Shown: positions 41,817-53,235 of the stretch, one piece after another
How positions within the stretch are numbered: the stretch's first letter is position 1
Layout: every line of letters starts with the position of its first letter
Source of the DNA: Huaxiibacter chinensis
GTDB taxonomy: Bacteria > Pseudomonadota > Gammaproteobacteria > Enterobacterales > Enterobacteriaceae
Assembly: GCF_022171985.1 (NCBI RefSeq)
Contig: NZ_JAJVHF010000002.1
Coordinates: 310,001 to 374,000 of the forward strand
DNA length: 64,000 nt
Direction: 5' to 3'
Program-made: the position numbers and the translations under genes
The notes under the pieces: generated by a model
What the model was told of the DNA's origin: nothing
What the model saw: only the letters and a program-made list of their open reading frames with translations
Database searches by the model: none

Positions 41817-44108
41817 TTAGCCAGCCGCGTTGACGACCTTAATTTCCACCATCCCTATGCCCAGCTTACGCGGCGAATGCCCAAGAATATTCCCTTCGTT
41901 TGTCGACTGCGGTTCGGGCGGAATAATAACGACCGTATTGCTGCGAGAAGGGTTGTCGAAATGCAGCGTGGTGGTGGTGACCTCTTTGCCCAGCGTCAGC
42001 ATCTGCTCTTTATCCCCAATGCGCACCGGAATGGGCTTATCCGCATTCGGGCCATAGGCTTTGGCGGTGATCACCAGATCGAATTTCTCAGGCAGAGGCT
42101 GGGTATACTCAATTTTCACCTCGTCCCCGAGCTGGGCATTGGACCAGCGGCCCCAGGATTCAGGACGAGAAATCCCGCTAAACTGTTTTACCTCTTCCGG
42201 CGCGCCCGCCACGTTAAACACGAAACTGTCGGCTTTGTAGCGGATATCATTATCGACAACTTTCAGCATCTCCACGTTACGTTTGTAGCGGTCAGTATCG
42301 ATGACGACATCTTTGAAGGCCGTTTTGCCTTGCCAGCGATCTTTATCGACACGCTGTACCTGCTGTTTGCCCCCTAGCTGGCCTTGCGATACGCACCAGT
42401 CGGTTGAGAGAGCCAGCGGCTGGGACCAAATCTGACCCATTTTGTAGCAACGATCGACCCAGACGAAGTTATCGCGCGGGGCGAAATCGGCCAGCTGGAA
42501 GCGCAACGGGGCAGAGTATTCGCTTTCCGGCAGCGGTTCCACGCGATTGTCGGAGACCCGCAGCAGGAGCGGCAAGCGGAAGTGACTCCCCGAGAAGGCG
42601 ATCATATTTTTGGGTTGATCGATGGTGAACTCTTTCATCTCTTTCGGGAAGTTCCACAGGCGGATAACGTCCGGTTTCCAGGCCAGAATTTTATCCTTCA
42701 TGTTGAGGAACACTTCAGACAGTGACTGACCCGAAAGCGTGCTTCGCCCAAGGCCAATAAAGTTATCGCCGCCAAGAATATCAAGGACCGTCGCGCCGTT
42801 ATCCATGGTGTTACGTTTGGTGGCAATCAGCTCCTGCTGGGGCTGGTCGCCGCGGATCACAAAGAACAGGTTGCTGCGGTCCAGCTTATTAAGGCGATCC
42901 CATGCGGTATTTTTCATCGCCAGATGGTCCGATGAAACCACAATCACCGTATTTTTAAACCACGGCGAGGCTTTGATCTTCTCGATAAAGGCCGCGATAT
43001 GTTCCTGGCTACAGGTGACGGCGCTGAATGACTGGTTAGGTTTGCCGTCGATATCGTAGCGCTTGCGCTGGCAGGTTCGCGAAATAAAGCCGTCCGGATG
43101 ATGGGTGTCCACCGTCAGGGCGAATAGCGAGAAACGTTTACCCGACTGAGAAAGGGATTCAAATTTCTTCCAGGTTTCGTCCAGCACGGTATCGTCGTAA
43201 AAGCCCCAGTCATTACGGTAAGTGGGGTCGGCCACCGTCGTTTTAAGCTCTTCCGCGCCGTACAGATGGTCAAAGCCGTGCGATTTCAGGAAGACATCTT
43301 TACCGGCGAAACGCAGGTTAGCGCCCTGCATAAAGTAATTTTCATAGCCGGAGTTTTTCAGGATATCGCCAAGGCAGATATTTTGCGGGAAGAAACTCGA
43401 CATGGACGCGGAAGCGTTGCCCTCAAAGGGGGCGAAAAGCGGAATGCCGCACTGTGAGGCGACCATACCTGCGATGGTGTAATCGGTGCCTGGCAGCTGC
43501 GCCGTGTGGCTGAAATCCAGCCCGTCGTTTTTTAACGCCCCTAATTCCGGCGCAAGGCCCGGGAAAGCGTCCTCGTCAAAATAGGTGCGCTCCAGGCTTT
43601 CGCCATAGATATACACCAGATTGAGTTTTGGATTGGCAATCTGCTTTGACGGCTCTTTGTAATAGGCGCTGAAATCGGGGTCACCGTCGCGCGACTGGGA
43701 TTTCACCAGTTCCGTTATCTGATGGAAAGCCGGGCTGGCATCCACGGAACCCAGTGCAAGGAGCAGGGCCAGCAGGCTGTAGCCCATATGGTGCGGGCGA
43801 TGACGACGGCGACGAAGCACCCAGCCAAGCGCGCCAAACACCGCGACCAGCGCCAGAACCAGGCCGAATCCAGGAAGTATGTACTTACTAACACCTGCAC
43901 CGGTCAGACTATTCGTTAGGGTATACAGGACGGCATCGTTGATTCCGTCACCGGTAAAGTAATCACTGGCGTAGAGGGTAATATTTAAAACAATAAAAAG
44001 GCCCAATACCAGCAGCGTGGCGATAAACCACCAGGTATTGCGGCCGGCCTTCCAGGCATAGATGCCGATCGAGGCCAGGAACAGGGTAAGGGATATAAAC
44101 TCTGACAA
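41817..44108 (-). CDS. opgB: Phosphoglycerol transferase I OpgB (MdoB)
   Basis: 763 residues, the same as E. coli OpgB. Four N-terminal membrane helices, then a periplasmic sulfatase/alkaline-phosphatase-fold domain with [21 protein letters not shown] (metal and nucleophile region), the [12 protein letters not shown] motif and VVSSDHLAM. Transfers phosphoglycerol from phosphatidylglycerol to osmoregulated periplasmic glucans. Between tsr and opgB E. coli has the lgo genes; these are absent here. Confidence 0.95.
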   Translation of the reverse strand: MSEFISLTLFLASIGIYAWKAGRNTWWFIATLLVLGLFIVLNITLYASDYFTGDGINDAVLYTLTNSLTGAGVSKYILPGFGLVLALVAVFGALGWVLRRRRHRPHHMGYSLLALLLALGSVDASPAFHQITELVKSQSRDGDPDFSAYYKEPSKQIANPKLNLVYIYGESLERTYFDEDAFPGLAPELGALKNDGLDFSHTAQLPGTDYTIAGMVASQCGIPLFAPFEGNASASMSSFFPQNICLGDILKNSGYENYFMQGANLRFAGKDVFLKSHGFDHLYGAEELKTTVADPTYRNDWGFYDDTVLDETWKKFESLSQSGKRFSLFALTVDTHHPDGFISRTCQRKRYDIDGKPNQSFSAVTCSQEHIAAFIEKIKASPWFKNTVIVVSSDHLAMKNTAWDRLNKLDRSNLFFVIRGDQPQQELIATKRNTMDNGATVLDILGGDNFIGLGRSTLSGQSLSEVFLNMKDKILAWKPDVIRLWNFPKEMKEFTIDQPKNMIAFSGSHFRLPLLLRVSDNRVEPLPESEYSAPLRFQLADFAPRDNFVWVDRCYKMGQIWSQPLALSTDWCVSQGQLGGKQQVQRVDKDRWQGKTAFKDVVIDTDRYKRNVEMLKVVDNDIRYKADSFVFNVAGAPEEVKQFSGISRPESWGRWSNAQLGDEVKIEYTQPLPEKFDLVITAKAYGPNADKPIPVRIGDKEQMLTLGKEVTTTTLHFDNPSRSNTVVIIPPEPQSTNEGNILGHSPRKLGIGMVEIKVVNAAG

Positions 44109-44319
44109 CAGCTTATCCTCAATGGCGCCTGTTTTATTAGCAGGCTAAGTATCTATTTTTTGGGTGGATATAATGTAATGGCGAAGTCATATAGCTGCAA
44201 TTCTAGTGTCACGGAAGTGTGCTGTTGTTAGGATTTAGTTTAGAAAGCAGAAAATTTGAACGCCGTCGCATCCCGCTGAGAAGCAGGTGAGACGGGGGGA
44301 GCGCTATTTACTTCTGGCA

Positions 44320-44350
44320 CCGCGTTGACTGAATAATCGAATCAACGCGG
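44320..44350 (-). terminator. Terminator after yjjA
   Basis: CCGCGTTGA (44320-44328) and TCAACGCGG (44342-44350), 9-bp stem with a 13-base loop, just beyond the yjjA stop. Confidence 0.65.
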
Positions 44351-44376
44351 TTGGATGTGGCAGAAAAGGGGAACGA

Positions 44377-44862
44377 TCAGGAGAGGAAGTTAACGCCTTG
44401 TTTCAGCACTAAATCGCAGGCTTTGGTCTTTACCTGTTTTGCCAGCGAGGAGTTACCGAGCGTAGTCAGATTTAACTGCTGACCATTTTGCGCATTCAGG
44501 AGGCCCTGAATCCCGTCCATATAGTTGGTATCCGCTTTCTGTTCCTGCGTATCCAGACCCAGCTTGCCCAGAACCTGATTTTTGATGTTCTGCGTATCCG
44601 TCACTGAAGCCAGTTTTTGCTTCGCGCAATACTCCAGAATACCTGCGGCGTTGTTCATCGTGCCGGCACTCAGGCTTTGGCTGCTGTTCCCCAGCAAACC
44701 GGCGAGAGAGGAGGCAGAAAAACCGTCGTTCCCGGCGCTGCCGCTCTCTTTGGTCAATTCGCTGGCGGCGCTGGAAAGAGAATCCTGCCAGGAGGCCGCA
44801 TGTGCGGCACCGGTGAGCAGCAGTGCCGTTAATGCTGTGCTAAGAAGACGTTTTTTCATCAT
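44377..44862 (-). CDS. yjjA: DUF2501 periplasmic protein YjjA
   Basis: 161 residues. Signal peptide with cleavage after AAHA (about residue 22); DUF2501 features LEYCAKQKLASVTDTQNIKNQ, KTKACDLVLKQG and two Cys that may pair. Matches E. coli YjjA in sequence and position. Function unknown. Confidence 0.9.
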   Translation of the reverse strand: MMKKRLLSTALTALLLTGAAHAASWQDSLSSAASELTKESGSAGNDGFSASSLAGLLGNSSQSLSAGTMNNAAGILEYCAKQKLASVTDTQNIKNQVLGKLGLDTQEQKADTNYMDGIQGLLNAQNGQQLNLTTLGNSSLAKQVKTKACDLVLKQGVNFLS

Positions 44863-44943
44863 ATCTACCCAAACAATGCCTGTTACAGGCTGGAAGTCGC
44901 CCCAGTATATACCCGCTGTACAGGCATCATTGCCGGAAATGTC

Positions 44944-45681
44944 TTAATACTCTTTGCCGGTGACGCGGCTGCGGAAGCTATCCCAGTCAAAAATAACGTA
45001 CAGACTGTTGCCAAGCTTCATGCGATCCATCACGCGGTCGCCCAGCAGTCGGGTCATATCGTCGATGTTATGGTTGGTGAGCATACCGGTGGGGCGCTTG
45101 GAGGAGGACCGACGATCGACGATCTGGTTAATGATCACCTTCTCGTAGCGGGATTCCGTCTGGACACCGATTTCGTCAATCACCAGCAAATCAACGTTAC
45201 TGAGATCGTTAAGCAGCTGTTCTTCGCTGGTTTCGCGGTTGCTGAAGGTCTCTTTCATGGCCGACATGATGTCGGCAACGGTAATGATCAGCACCGATTT
45301 TCCACGCAATAACAGCTCGTTACAGATGGCGGCGGCAAGATGGTTTTTGCCGGTGCCAGGTTTACCGCTGAAGATAAAACTGGCGATGTTGCCATCAAAC
45401 TCATCGACATACTGGCGGGCCAGATTGAGGGCGTTCATCTGCCCCTGTGACTCAACCTTATAGTTATCGAAAGAGCAGTTTTGATGGAGCGGACGAATGC
45501 CTGAACGGTTAAAGGTGCGCTGCATTTTCATGGCGCGGTTTTCGCGCGCAAGCGCTGCCGCGCGGAGTTGTCCCTGCTCCTTTTGCCAGGCCAGCAGCTC
45601 TTCACCTGTCGTAAAGGCGGGCTTCACGCTCGCAGGCATCATTTTTTGCAGACGCTTCATCAGGTCGCCGACGTTTTTCAT
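44944..45681 (-). CDS. dnaC: Helicase loader DnaC
   Basis: 245-residue AAA+ ATPase that loads DnaB onto DNA at oriC and restarted forks. Walker [15 protein letters not shown] and Walker [11 protein letters not shown] are visible, and the N-terminal DnaB-binding segment ([19 protein letters not shown]) is intact. The length matches E. coli. Overlaps dnaT by four bases (ATGA). Confidence 0.97.
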   Translation of the reverse strand: MKNVGDLMKRLQKMMPASVKPAFTTGEELLAWQKEQGQLRAAALARENRAMKMQRTFNRSGIRPLHQNCSFDNYKVESQGQMNALNLARQYVDEFDGNIASFIFSGKPGTGKNHLAAAICNELLLRGKSVLIITVADIMSAMKETFSNRETSEEQLLNDLSNVDLLVIDEIGVQTESRYEKVIINQIVDRRSSSKRPTGMLTNHNIDDMTRLLGDRVMDRMKLGNSLYVIFDWDSFRSRVTGKEY

Positions 45682-46223
45682 TTGGCCCCCCGGAATCCCT
45701 GTGGGATATGTGAATCTGGTTGTGAGAATGCATTAATATCACGCTTCGGCTGACCGCCGCTGCCTGACCGATTTATCTGGATGCTACGCGCCAGCTTTTG
45801 CTGCCACTGCACGTGGTGGAACACTTTTCCCTCTGCCTGCCAGTAGGCGACAAAGGCGGCCAGCTCTTCCGGCGTGACGGGTTTCGTCAGGGCGATGCCC
45901 CATAAACCGGCCAGCCGCTGGAAATCAGGATCGGGTTGCCATCCCGCGTACATCGCAAATTTACCCATCGGGACGGCGACAGGGACGCTGTTCGGTTCTT
46001 CGAAAAATTGGCTGTCCAGGGCAACATCGCTTGCCGGACGGGCCAGACGAGATTCAATCTCCAGAAGCTGGGCCAGACGCTCAGGCGTGATGGCATAGAA
46101 TGCGGGCGCGTTATCGGCAAAGACCGCGATCGTGCCGCCTTCGGCATTCGTCAGCACCCCACGGGGGTCACGCATAAAGGCATCAATACCAGCGACGCTG
46201 GTGGTCAGGATTCTGGAGGACAT
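45678..46223 (-). CDS. dnaT: Primosomal protein DnaT (protein i)
   Basis: 181 residues, replication-restart primosome component acting between PriA/PriB and DnaC. Start [16 protein letters not shown] and the conserved central [15 protein letters not shown] stretch are recognisable. Operon with dnaC, coupled by a 4-base overlap. Confidence 0.96.
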   Translation of the reverse strand: MSSRILTTSVAGIDAFMRDPRGVLTNAEGGTIAVFADNAPAFYAITPERLAQLLEIESRLARPASDVALDSQFFEEPNSVPVAVPMGKFAMYAGWQPDPDFQRLAGLWGIALTKPVTPEELAAFVAYWQAEGKVFHHVQWQQKLARSIQINRSGSGGQPKRDINAFSQPDSHIPQGFRGAK

Positions 46224-46297
46224 TACACTTTCTCTGCTGGATCACGGCGAACACATTATGGGCTTATGGTAGCACAGAGAGGAAGGGGCAGGTGAAC

Positions 46298-46319
46298 CCT
46301 CTCCCGAGAGGGAGAGGGG
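46298..46319. repeat. REP-like hairpin
   Basis: CCCTCTCCC-GAGAGGGAGAGG, short member of the REP group between ohr and dnaT; may also end the ohr transcript. Confidence 0.6.
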
Positions 46320-46327
46320 AACGGATA

Positions 46328-46756
46328 TCAGGCAATGATATTCAGCGTAACATCAATGTTGCCGCGGGTTGCGTTAGAGTATGGGCAGACGATATGTGCT
46401 GCATCGACCAGCTTTTTGGCTTCAGCAGGATCCATACCTTCAACGTGAATATTCAGTTTTGCTTCGATACCAAAACCGGTTGGCAGCGGACCGATACCCA
46501 CTTCGCCTTCAATGAACGCGTCTTTCGGCAGCGCAATTTTGTCGCGTGCGGAGACGAATTTCATCGCGCCCAGGAAGCAGGCAGAATAGCCGGCGGCGAA
46601 AAGCTGCTCTGGGTTGGTGACGTCACCGCCCATGCCGCCCATCTCTTTTGGCACGCCGAGTTTTACGTCGAGTACGCCATCGGAAGAGGTTGCACGGCCA
46701 TCACGGCCTCCGGTGGCTTTGGCTTTGGCAGTGTAGACAACTTTTTCTAAAGACAT
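46328..46756 (-). CDS. ohr: Organic hydroperoxide reductase Ohr
   Basis: 142 residues of the Ohr/OsmC family. Peroxidatic Cys60 (GYSACFLGAM) and resolving Cys124 (HIVCPYSNATRGN), with the active-site Arg region ATSSDGVLDVKLGVP. Reduces fatty-acid and other organic peroxides using lipoyl proteins. Starts after AGGAACCTGCC. The palindrome just upstream is the likely OhrR operator. Confidence 0.95.
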   Translation of the reverse strand: MSLEKVVYTAKAKATGGRDGRATSSDGVLDVKLGVPKEMGGMGGDVTNPEQLFAAGYSACFLGAMKFVSARDKIALPKDAFIEGEVGIGPLPTGFGIEAKLNIHVEGMDPAEAKKLVDAAHIVCPYSNATRGNIDVTLNIIA

Positions 46757-46785
46757 GGCAGGTTCCTCATCTTACATTTATATGT

Positions 46786-46798
46786 GCTATTAAATAGC
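46786..46798. promoter_or_regulatory. Palindrome, candidate OhrR operator
   Basis: GCTATT-A-AATAGC, perfect 6-base arms, between ohrR and ohr about 30 bases upstream of ohr. The layout fits an OhrR box, although the sequence differs from the TACAAT-type box of other species. Confidence 0.55.
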
Positions 46799-46839
46799 GC
46801 GCGATATATATGGGTAAATCAATACTTATTCACTGTATC

Positions 46840-47292
46840 TCAAGCCTGATGGAGCTGCTGGCGTAATTGTTCCAGCTGGAGCTTGAGGGTATTCAAAGAA
46901 TCCGCATCGCATTTCGCGGCACAGCCCACCGCATGTGGGATGGCCAGCGCCTGCTGTTGCAGCTCCTGACCTTGCGCCGTTAACGTGACCGCGACCTGAC
47001 GTTCATCCTGACGCGAACGCTGGCGAAGAATCAGCCCTGCGCTTTCCATGCGCTTTAACAGCGGCGTCAGCGTGGCGGAATCTAAAAACAGACGCTCGCC
47101 GATGGCAGACACGGTGATGTCATCCTGCTCCCACAATATCAGCATAACCAGATACTGCGGATACGTCAGGTTCAGCGGTGCCAGCAACTGCCGGTACAGC
47201 TTATTCAGCGCCAGGTTTGCCGAGTACAGAGCAAAACAGAGCTGGTTATCCAGCTTTAGCGCTGCGGTCGAGTCGTTCGTTTTTGCGTTCAT
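46840..47292 (-). CDS. ohrR: MarR-family peroxide sensor OhrR (2-Cys type)
   Basis: 150 residues. Sensing Cys19 ([13 protein letters not shown]) sits at the family position; Cys124 and Cys128 (VGCAAKCD) near the end can form the intersubunit disulfide of 2-Cys OhrR as in Xanthomonas. MarR winged helix around [20 protein letters not shown]. Represses ohr until oxidised. Start at 47292; an in-frame extension to 47451 runs into the tetR gene. Confidence 0.93.
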   Translation of the reverse strand: MNAKTNDSTAALKLDNQLCFALYSANLALNKLYRQLLAPLNLTYPQYLVMLILWEQDDITVSAIGERLFLDSATLTPLLKRMESAGLILRQRSRQDERQVAVTLTAQGQELQQQALAIPHAVGCAAKCDADSLNTLKLQLEQLRQQLHQA

Positions 47293-47332
47293 GAGTTCAA
47301 TATAGATAGCGCACGACTTAATTGCAAGCGAT

Positions 47333-47959
47333 TTATGGGCAGGTATAGCGTAGTGCCACCTGAACGGCCATTTTTCGGTAATGCTCACGCTGCGCCTGCT
47401 CGTCTGCACCGTCTTCAAAAAGCAGGGTAAAGGTGTAGCTGTTGGCGACATAGTGAAAGCTAAAACTGCTGATCAGACGATGGAGATCGCGGGCAGAAAC
47501 GGTGGGGTTAAACAGCTGCTTCTCTGTACCGCGCCGCAGGATCTCCTCGAGCAACGCCAGCGCGCTGCGGTTCACCTGGCGTAAATAGCTAGACTGCTGC
47601 ATAAAGCGGCCCCGCTGCATGTTCTCCATGCAGATGATGCGAATATAGTCAGGATGATCGGCGTGATAGTCAAAAGTGGTTTCAACCAGGTGAACGAGCG
47701 CTTCGACCGGCGGCATCCCGGTCAGGCTCAGCTCTTTTTCGCTGGCGCGAATCTGGGTGTAAACGTATTCCAGCGCCTGGAGATAGAGGCTCTCTTTATT
47801 TTTATAGTGATAGACCACCATGCGCTTGGTTGTTCCCGCTCTTTCAGCGATCTGCTCCATGCGCGCGCCGTTCAGACCGTATTCGGCAAACAGGGTAATG
47901 GCGCTCTGAAAAATCTTCTCCTTCAGGCTGGAGTCTTCATGATGCTCAGCGATAACCAC
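47333..47959 (-). CDS. TetR-family regulator
   Basis: 208 residues, TetR helix-turn-helix at about 25-50 ([20 protein letters not shown]), with a C-terminal domain of the type TetR_C ([19 protein letters not shown]). It lies 40 bases before ohrR on the same strand; no obvious target gene next to it. Effector unknown. Confidence 0.87.
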   Translation of the reverse strand: MVIAEHHEDSSLKEKIFQSAITLFAEYGLNGARMEQIAERAGTTKRMVVYHYKNKESLYLQALEYVYTQIRASEKELSLTGMPPVEALVHLVETTFDYHADHPDYIRIICMENMQRGRFMQQSSYLRQVNRSALALLEEILRRGTEKQLFNPTVSARDLHRLISSFSFHYVANSYTFTLLFEDGADEQAQREHYRKMAVQVALRYTCP

Positions 47960-48024
47960 ATCCTTTCCTTATATGACCAGACAGGGGGAATGATTATCGC
48001 CAGAGGCGCGGGATAACACAAATC

Positions 48025-49265
<1,241 letters not shown>

Positions 49266-49656
49266 GTGTTGCCCTGGTGAAAAGGTTCGGTCAAAGGCTT
49301 GCGAATGCTTACTTTTAGCACAGAGCAGGGGCCCCTTTGCGCTGGGTTAGATCAAGATTTGTGCATTCAGTTGACGCCCTGGGATTCAAACCTAAGGGGT
49401 TTAATTATTTGTTATATGAATATATGAGACTCAAAAAATAGGGTGTTTATATTAAGTTTTTCTAATTTCATCTTTTATAGAGGACTGATTATGTTTTGCT
49501 TTTATTTGTGCGATATTAGGTTTGATTAGGCGATTCTTAGATAGTCAGCTGTATTGCCATATATATGCGATTTAATTTTAACGTTAAGGGATGCGTGTGC
49601 AGTTGTCTGTACACCAGGCGTTATCAAGCAAAATTATGAAGGGATTCGGAGAACCT
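49266..49656. other. AT-rich yjjP-yjjQ intergenic region
   Basis: About 390 bases, strongly AT-rich before yjjQ (TATATGAATATATGAGACTC, TTTATATTAAGTTTTTC). In E. coli this promoter is silenced by H-NS and opened by LeuO; the composition is consistent with that. No ORF recognised. Confidence 0.65.
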
Positions 49657-50391
49657 ATGTTATCAACAAACGGTAAATACGGGATTATTATTAGTAAATT
49701 ACCTGTCATGCAAACGGGCCTGACGGGCATAATGACACGCCACTTTCCGGAGTATGAACTGACATTTTGTCGTTCACAGGAGGAGCTGACGTTACTTCAG
49801 CTACGTCGTGCTGATGTTGTTATTGCTGATATTTCCGGTGATTACCGCAATCCTCGAGCCACGCTCGAGCAATATTACTCATTATTAAGTCAATACCGGG
49901 GAATTCATTGGATTTTTCTCGTATCACGTCCTTTATATCCTGTTGCCGTTGAGCTTCTCATGCGCCCGGAGAGCACCTTGCTCTCTGACAGGGAACCTAT
50001 CGAAGGCGTGATCGGTGCTATCCGCGCTGGTAGCGAACTTGCAGAAAGGATAAGCCAGACGTTACTTGCACCGGAGCCACAAGACATGGAGGAAGGATAT
50101 GAATCCTGTGTGTTGCTCACGCTTTCTGAACGCAAAGTATTGCGACTGATTGGTAAAGGCTGGGGTATTAACCAAATTGCCTCATTACTTCAGAAAAGTA
50201 ATAAAACGGTTAGTGCACAGAAAAACAGTGCGATGCGACGGTTAGCGCTGCGTAGCAATGCCGAAATGTACGCGTGGATCAATAGTACACATGGAATGAG
50301 AGAGCTGAATTTAATTTCGGCCTATGGAGAACCAGAGGAATGGAAACGAACCCCACAAAGAGACACATCGCTGTCATCGAAAAGTGCATAA
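49657..50391 (+). CDS. yjjQ: LuxR-type regulator YjjQ
   Basis: 244 residues with a receiver-like N-terminus lacking the phosphorylation site set and a C-terminal LuxR/FixJ helix-turn-helix ([36 protein letters not shown]). Like E. coli YjjQ, a repressor of motility and capsule genes. Start ATG 49657 follows GGAGAACC. Overlaps bglJ by 52 bases. Confidence 0.9.
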   Translation: MLSTNGKYGIIISKLPVMQTGLTGIMTRHFPEYELTFCRSQEELTLLQLRRADVVIADISGDYRNPRATLEQYYSLLSQYRGIHWIFLVSRPLYPVAVELLMRPESTLLSDREPIEGVIGAIRAGSELAERISQTLLAPEPQDMEEGYESCVLLTLSERKVLRLIGKGWGINQIASLLQKSNKTVSAQKNSAMRRLALRSNAEMYAWINSTHGMRELNLISAYGEPEEWKRTPQRDTSLSSKSA

Positions 50392-51026
50392 TGAGTGCCG
50401 CGGGCCTGGCGCATTTTTTTACGGCGCCACCGCTTGATCAATATCAGCTACATTTTTATTCCGATTTTGACAGTCTTAAAGTTGCAATGACGCAAATACC
50501 GTTCTTCTCCGTCATCTATTCTCTTTCAGATGGACGAGAAGAAAGACGTAATTGCATGGTCTCCATTCGGGAACTGGCCATCACACGTAGTTCAGTTCAG
50601 CGAATTGTTCTGGCATCAGATGATATGGAAGCAAGACTGGTGAGCCATTTAGCTCCGTCACGCCTCCACGGAATTATTAGCAAGTCGGCCTCGCTCGACG
50701 AGCTTAAAACTCAGCTCGTTACTTTGCTGAGTGAAACCCACCGGGTCAATGACAATATGTTGAATCACTGGCACGTCAGCCAGGGACGCATGTTAAGCCC
50801 GACAGAGCGAATGATTTTACGCTATATGTCTTCCGGTTATTCTATACCGGAAATTGCTGCCCAACTCGAGCGCAATATCAAGACGATACGTGCGCATAAG
50901 TTTAACGCCATGATTAAGCTGGGGGTGAATTCTGATGTAGGGCTGCTGGATGCGGCAGATATTCTGAAGCATGTGCCCGCGACCGATCCTCGTCGTTCCT
51001 TAAGGATCGTCTCCTCGTTTTCTTAA
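50340..51026 (+). CDS. bglJ: LuxR-type regulator BglJ
   Basis: 228 residues with a LuxR helix-turn-helix at about 155-215 ([40 protein letters not shown]). In E. coli BglJ works as heterodimer with RcsB to activate bgl, leuO and others. Overlap with yjjQ implies one operon. Start ATG at 50340 after AGAGGA. Confidence 0.9.
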   Translation: METNPTKRHIAVIEKCIMSAAGLAHFFTAPPLDQYQLHFYSDFDSLKVAMTQIPFFSVIYSLSDGREERRNCMVSIRELAITRSSVQRIVLASDDMEARLVSHLAPSRLHGIISKSASLDELKTQLVTLLSETHRVNDNMLNHWHVSQGRMLSPTERMILRYMSSGYSIPEIAAQLERNIKTIRAHKFNAMIKLGVNSDVGLLDAADILKHVPATDPRRSLRIVSSFS

Positions 51027-51037
51027 AGACAGACGCA

Positions 51038-51059
51038 CTGCGCCAGGGGCCTGGCGCAG
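51038..51059. terminator. Bidirectional hairpin, bglJ / YbaK-like gene
   Basis: CTGCGCCAG-GGGC-CTGGCGCAG, 9-bp stem between converging genes. Confidence 0.7.
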
Positions 51060-51062
51060 CGA

Positions 51063-51521
51063 TTAAATGCAGACATCAATCCATTTTGCTGCCGTCAGTT
51101 CTGCCATTTTTTCTGGCGCGATGCGCACCGCGCTGTGGATCGCACCCGCTGCGGGGAGCACTTCTTCATACTGTTTAAGCGAAATATCACAGTAAACGGC
51201 CAGCGGATTCTCCAGGCCAAAGGGACACACGCCGCCAACCGGATGTCCCGTGAGTGACACCACTTCATCACAGCTCAGCATGCGTGCCTTAGCGCCAAAG
51301 GTCGCCTTCAGCTTTTTATTATCCAGCCGCGCATCGCCTTTGGCGACAACCAGGATAACGTCGTTTTTAATCTTTAAAGACAAGGTCTTGGCAATTTGGC
51401 CAGGCTCAACAGAGTGCGCTGCGGCCGCGAGGGCGACGGTTGCCGTGCTCTGGTTGAGCTCAATAATTTCGATCTCTGGGGCGTTGTCAGCAAAAAATTG
51501 CCGCACTGACTGCAAACTCAT
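51063..51521 (-). CDS. YbaK/EbsC-type aminoacyl-tRNA deacylase
   Basis: 152 residues of the YbaK/ProX trans-editing family: GQIAKTLSLKIKNDVILVV with the key Lys, GDARLDNKKLKATFG and GHPVGGVCPFGL. Probably hydrolyses mischarged Cys- or Ala-tRNA; the specific substrate is not assignable. Neither E. coli YbaK nor YeaK by sequence. Start MSLQSVRQFF at 51521 follows AGGAGG. Confidence 0.83.
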   Translation of the reverse strand: MSLQSVRQFFADNAPEIEIIELNQSTATVALAAAAHSVEPGQIAKTLSLKIKNDVILVVAKGDARLDNKKLKATFGAKARMLSCDEVVSLTGHPVGGVCPFGLENPLAVYCDISLKQYEEVLPAAGAIHSAVRIAPEKMAELTAAKWIDVCI

Positions 51522-51638
51522 GATTCCTCCTGACAAATTTCCTGCGTAATTTGTCATAAGAAATTATGCTCTGTAAATATCTCTTCCGTAACAAATATTC
51601 AGTACAGCCGTTTTATGGATCGCCTTCACATTCACAGA

Positions 51639-51659
51639 AACCGGTTACAGTAACCGGTT
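51639..51659. promoter_or_regulatory. Perfect palindrome upstream of PTS EIIC
   Basis: AACCGGTTAC-A-GTAACCGGTT. Each arm contains AACCGGTT, the core of many LacI-family operators (for example AscG). Likely operator for an unlinked LacI/GalR-type regulator controlling the EIIC. Confidence 0.65.
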
Positions 51660-51727
51660 GCAGAGCGTCAGTGAGAGAGGAATACTGAAGACGTAACCTC
51701 CTCTGCACCTAATAATAAGAGTCAACT

Positions 51728-51835
51728 ATGAATCTAATCCGCTCGAGCAGTACCGCTGGCAAACGAACCAGCAAGGTTGTGAGAAAGATGTGTGGAATAA
51801 CGTGTGGCGCGTGCGCGTCCAAAATGAACGTCTGA
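51728..51835 (+). CDS. Short upstream ORF, possible IIB remnant or leader peptide
   Basis: 35-residue ORF ending 13 bases before the EIIC start. The segment STAGKRTSKVVRKM resembles the N-terminal motif CSAGMSTSLLVSKM of cellobiose-type IIB proteins (7 of 14 positions) but lacks the phosphorylated Cys (Ser instead). No clear Shine-Dalgarno. It may be a decayed IIB start, a leader peptide, or chance. Confidence 0.3.
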   Translation: MNLIRSSSTAGKRTSKVVRKMCGITCGACASKMNV

Positions 51836-51848
51836 CAGGAGAGCCGAT

Positions 51849-53192
51849 ATGTCTGCCAACCATGCTGCGTTTAATCTGATATTTCGTTTCGTCGAGAATT
51901 ATGTCAGTCCGATTGCCGGGCGGATCTCCTCCCAGCGTCATGTGATGGCGATTCGCGACGGTTTTATCTCCGCGATGCCGTTTATGATTGTTGGGTCGTT
52001 TTTATTAGTTTTCGCCTACCCGCCTTTCTCGCCAGATACCACGTGGGGCTTTGCCCGTGCGTGGCTGGACATGGCAAAACAGTTTGAAGGCCAGATCCTG
52101 ACGCCGTTTGATATGACGATGGGGGTGATGTCGCTCTATATCTGTGCGGCTATCGCCTATAACCTGGGTAAACATTACGTCAAGTCGCATCAGCTTGATC
52201 CGTTCATGTGCGCAATGCTGTCGTTAATGGCTTTTTTGCTGGTCGCGGCGCCTAAAACCAAAGGCACCTTGCCGGTGGATAGCCTGGGCGGAACCGGGAT
52301 CTTTACGGCGATCCTGGTGGCAATTTACTGCGTGGAGATGATGCGGTTCCTGAAGGCGCATAATATCGGCATTCGTTTGCCGGATCAGGTGCCTCCGATG
52401 ATCAAAAACTCTTTTGATCTTCTGATTCCGGTGCTGGTGGTTGTGTTGACGCTCTATCCGCTGAGCCTGTTAATACAGTCGCAGTTCGACATGTTGATCC
52501 CGCAGGCCATTATGGCGATCTTTAAACCGCTGGTCTCCGCTGCAGACTCCTTGCCGGCGATTCTGCTGGCAGTACTGATTGGTCATCTGCTGTGGTTTGC
52601 CGGCATCCACGGTGCGGCGATTGTCTCCGGGATGCTGCAAATGTTCTGGCTCACCAACCTGGGAGCGAACCAGACAGCGCTGGCGCAGAGTGCGCCGCTG
52701 CCCCATATCTTTATGGAAGCGTTCTGGACGTTCTTTATCGTGATCGGGGGGTCTGGCGCCACCATGGGGCTGGTGTTCTGTTACCTCCGAAGCCGTTCAG
52801 CCCACCTGCGCTCTATTGGCCGCCTGAGCGTGGTGCCGAGTATCTTCAATATTAACGAACCGGTAATTTTTGGTACCCCAATCGTCATGAACCCGGTGTT
52901 CTTTATCCCGTTCCTGCTGGCCCCGATGGTCAATGCTGTTTTGGCCTGGGCAGCAATGAAGCTGGATCTGATTGGTCGCGTTATTTCAGTCGTTCCCTGG
53001 ACCGCACCCGCGCCCGTCGGGGCAGCATGGGCATTAGGCTGGGATTTCCGCGCGGCGGTACTGGTGATTCTGTTGGCGCTGGTTTCAGCACTTATCTACT
53101 ACCCGTTCTTTAAGGTGTACGAGAAGCAGTTGCTGGAACAGGAAGCAGAAGAGGCGCAGCGCGCTGAAGAGGAAAATCAGCAGGTCGCATAA
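51849..53192 (+). CDS. PTS EIIC, cellobiose/lactose family (orphan)
   Basis: 447 residues with about ten helices. EIIC-Lac/Cel features: MAIRDGFISAMPFMIVGSF, LLWFAGIHGAAIVSGMLQ with the active-site His, and FNINEPVIFGTPIVMNP. No IIA or IIB is adjacent, so it must borrow these or act without phosphorylation. The C-terminus is a Glu/Gln-rich helix. Start ATG follows AGGAGAG. Confidence 0.88.
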   Translation: MSANHAAFNLIFRFVENYVSPIAGRISSQRHVMAIRDGFISAMPFMIVGSFLLVFAYPPFSPDTTWGFARAWLDMAKQFEGQILTPFDMTMGVMSLYICAAIAYNLGKHYVKSHQLDPFMCAMLSLMAFLLVAAPKTKGTLPVDSLGGTGIFTAILVAIYCVEMMRFLKAHNIGIRLPDQVPPMIKNSFDLLIPVLVVVLTLYPLSLLIQSQFDMLIPQAIMAIFKPLVSAADSLPAILLAVLIGHLLWFAGIHGAAIVSGMLQMFWLTNLGANQTALAQSAPLPHIFMEAFWTFFIVIGGSGATMGLVFCYLRSRSAHLRSIGRLSVVPSIFNINEPVIFGTPIVMNPVFFIPFLLAPMVNAVLAWAAMKLDLIGRVISVVPWTAPAPVGAAWALGWDFRAAVLVILLALVSALIYYPFFKVYEKQLLEQEAEEAQRAEEENQQVA

Positions 53193-53196
53193 CTAA

Positions 53197-53225
53197 AAAC
53201 CCGGCGGTGATGGGCCGCCGGGTTT
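53197..53225. terminator. Bidirectional terminator, EIIC / fhuF
   Basis: AAACCCGGCGG-TGATGGG-CCGCCGGGTTT, 11-bp arms. Confidence 0.9.
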
Positions 53226-53235
53226 ATAAAAAGGA

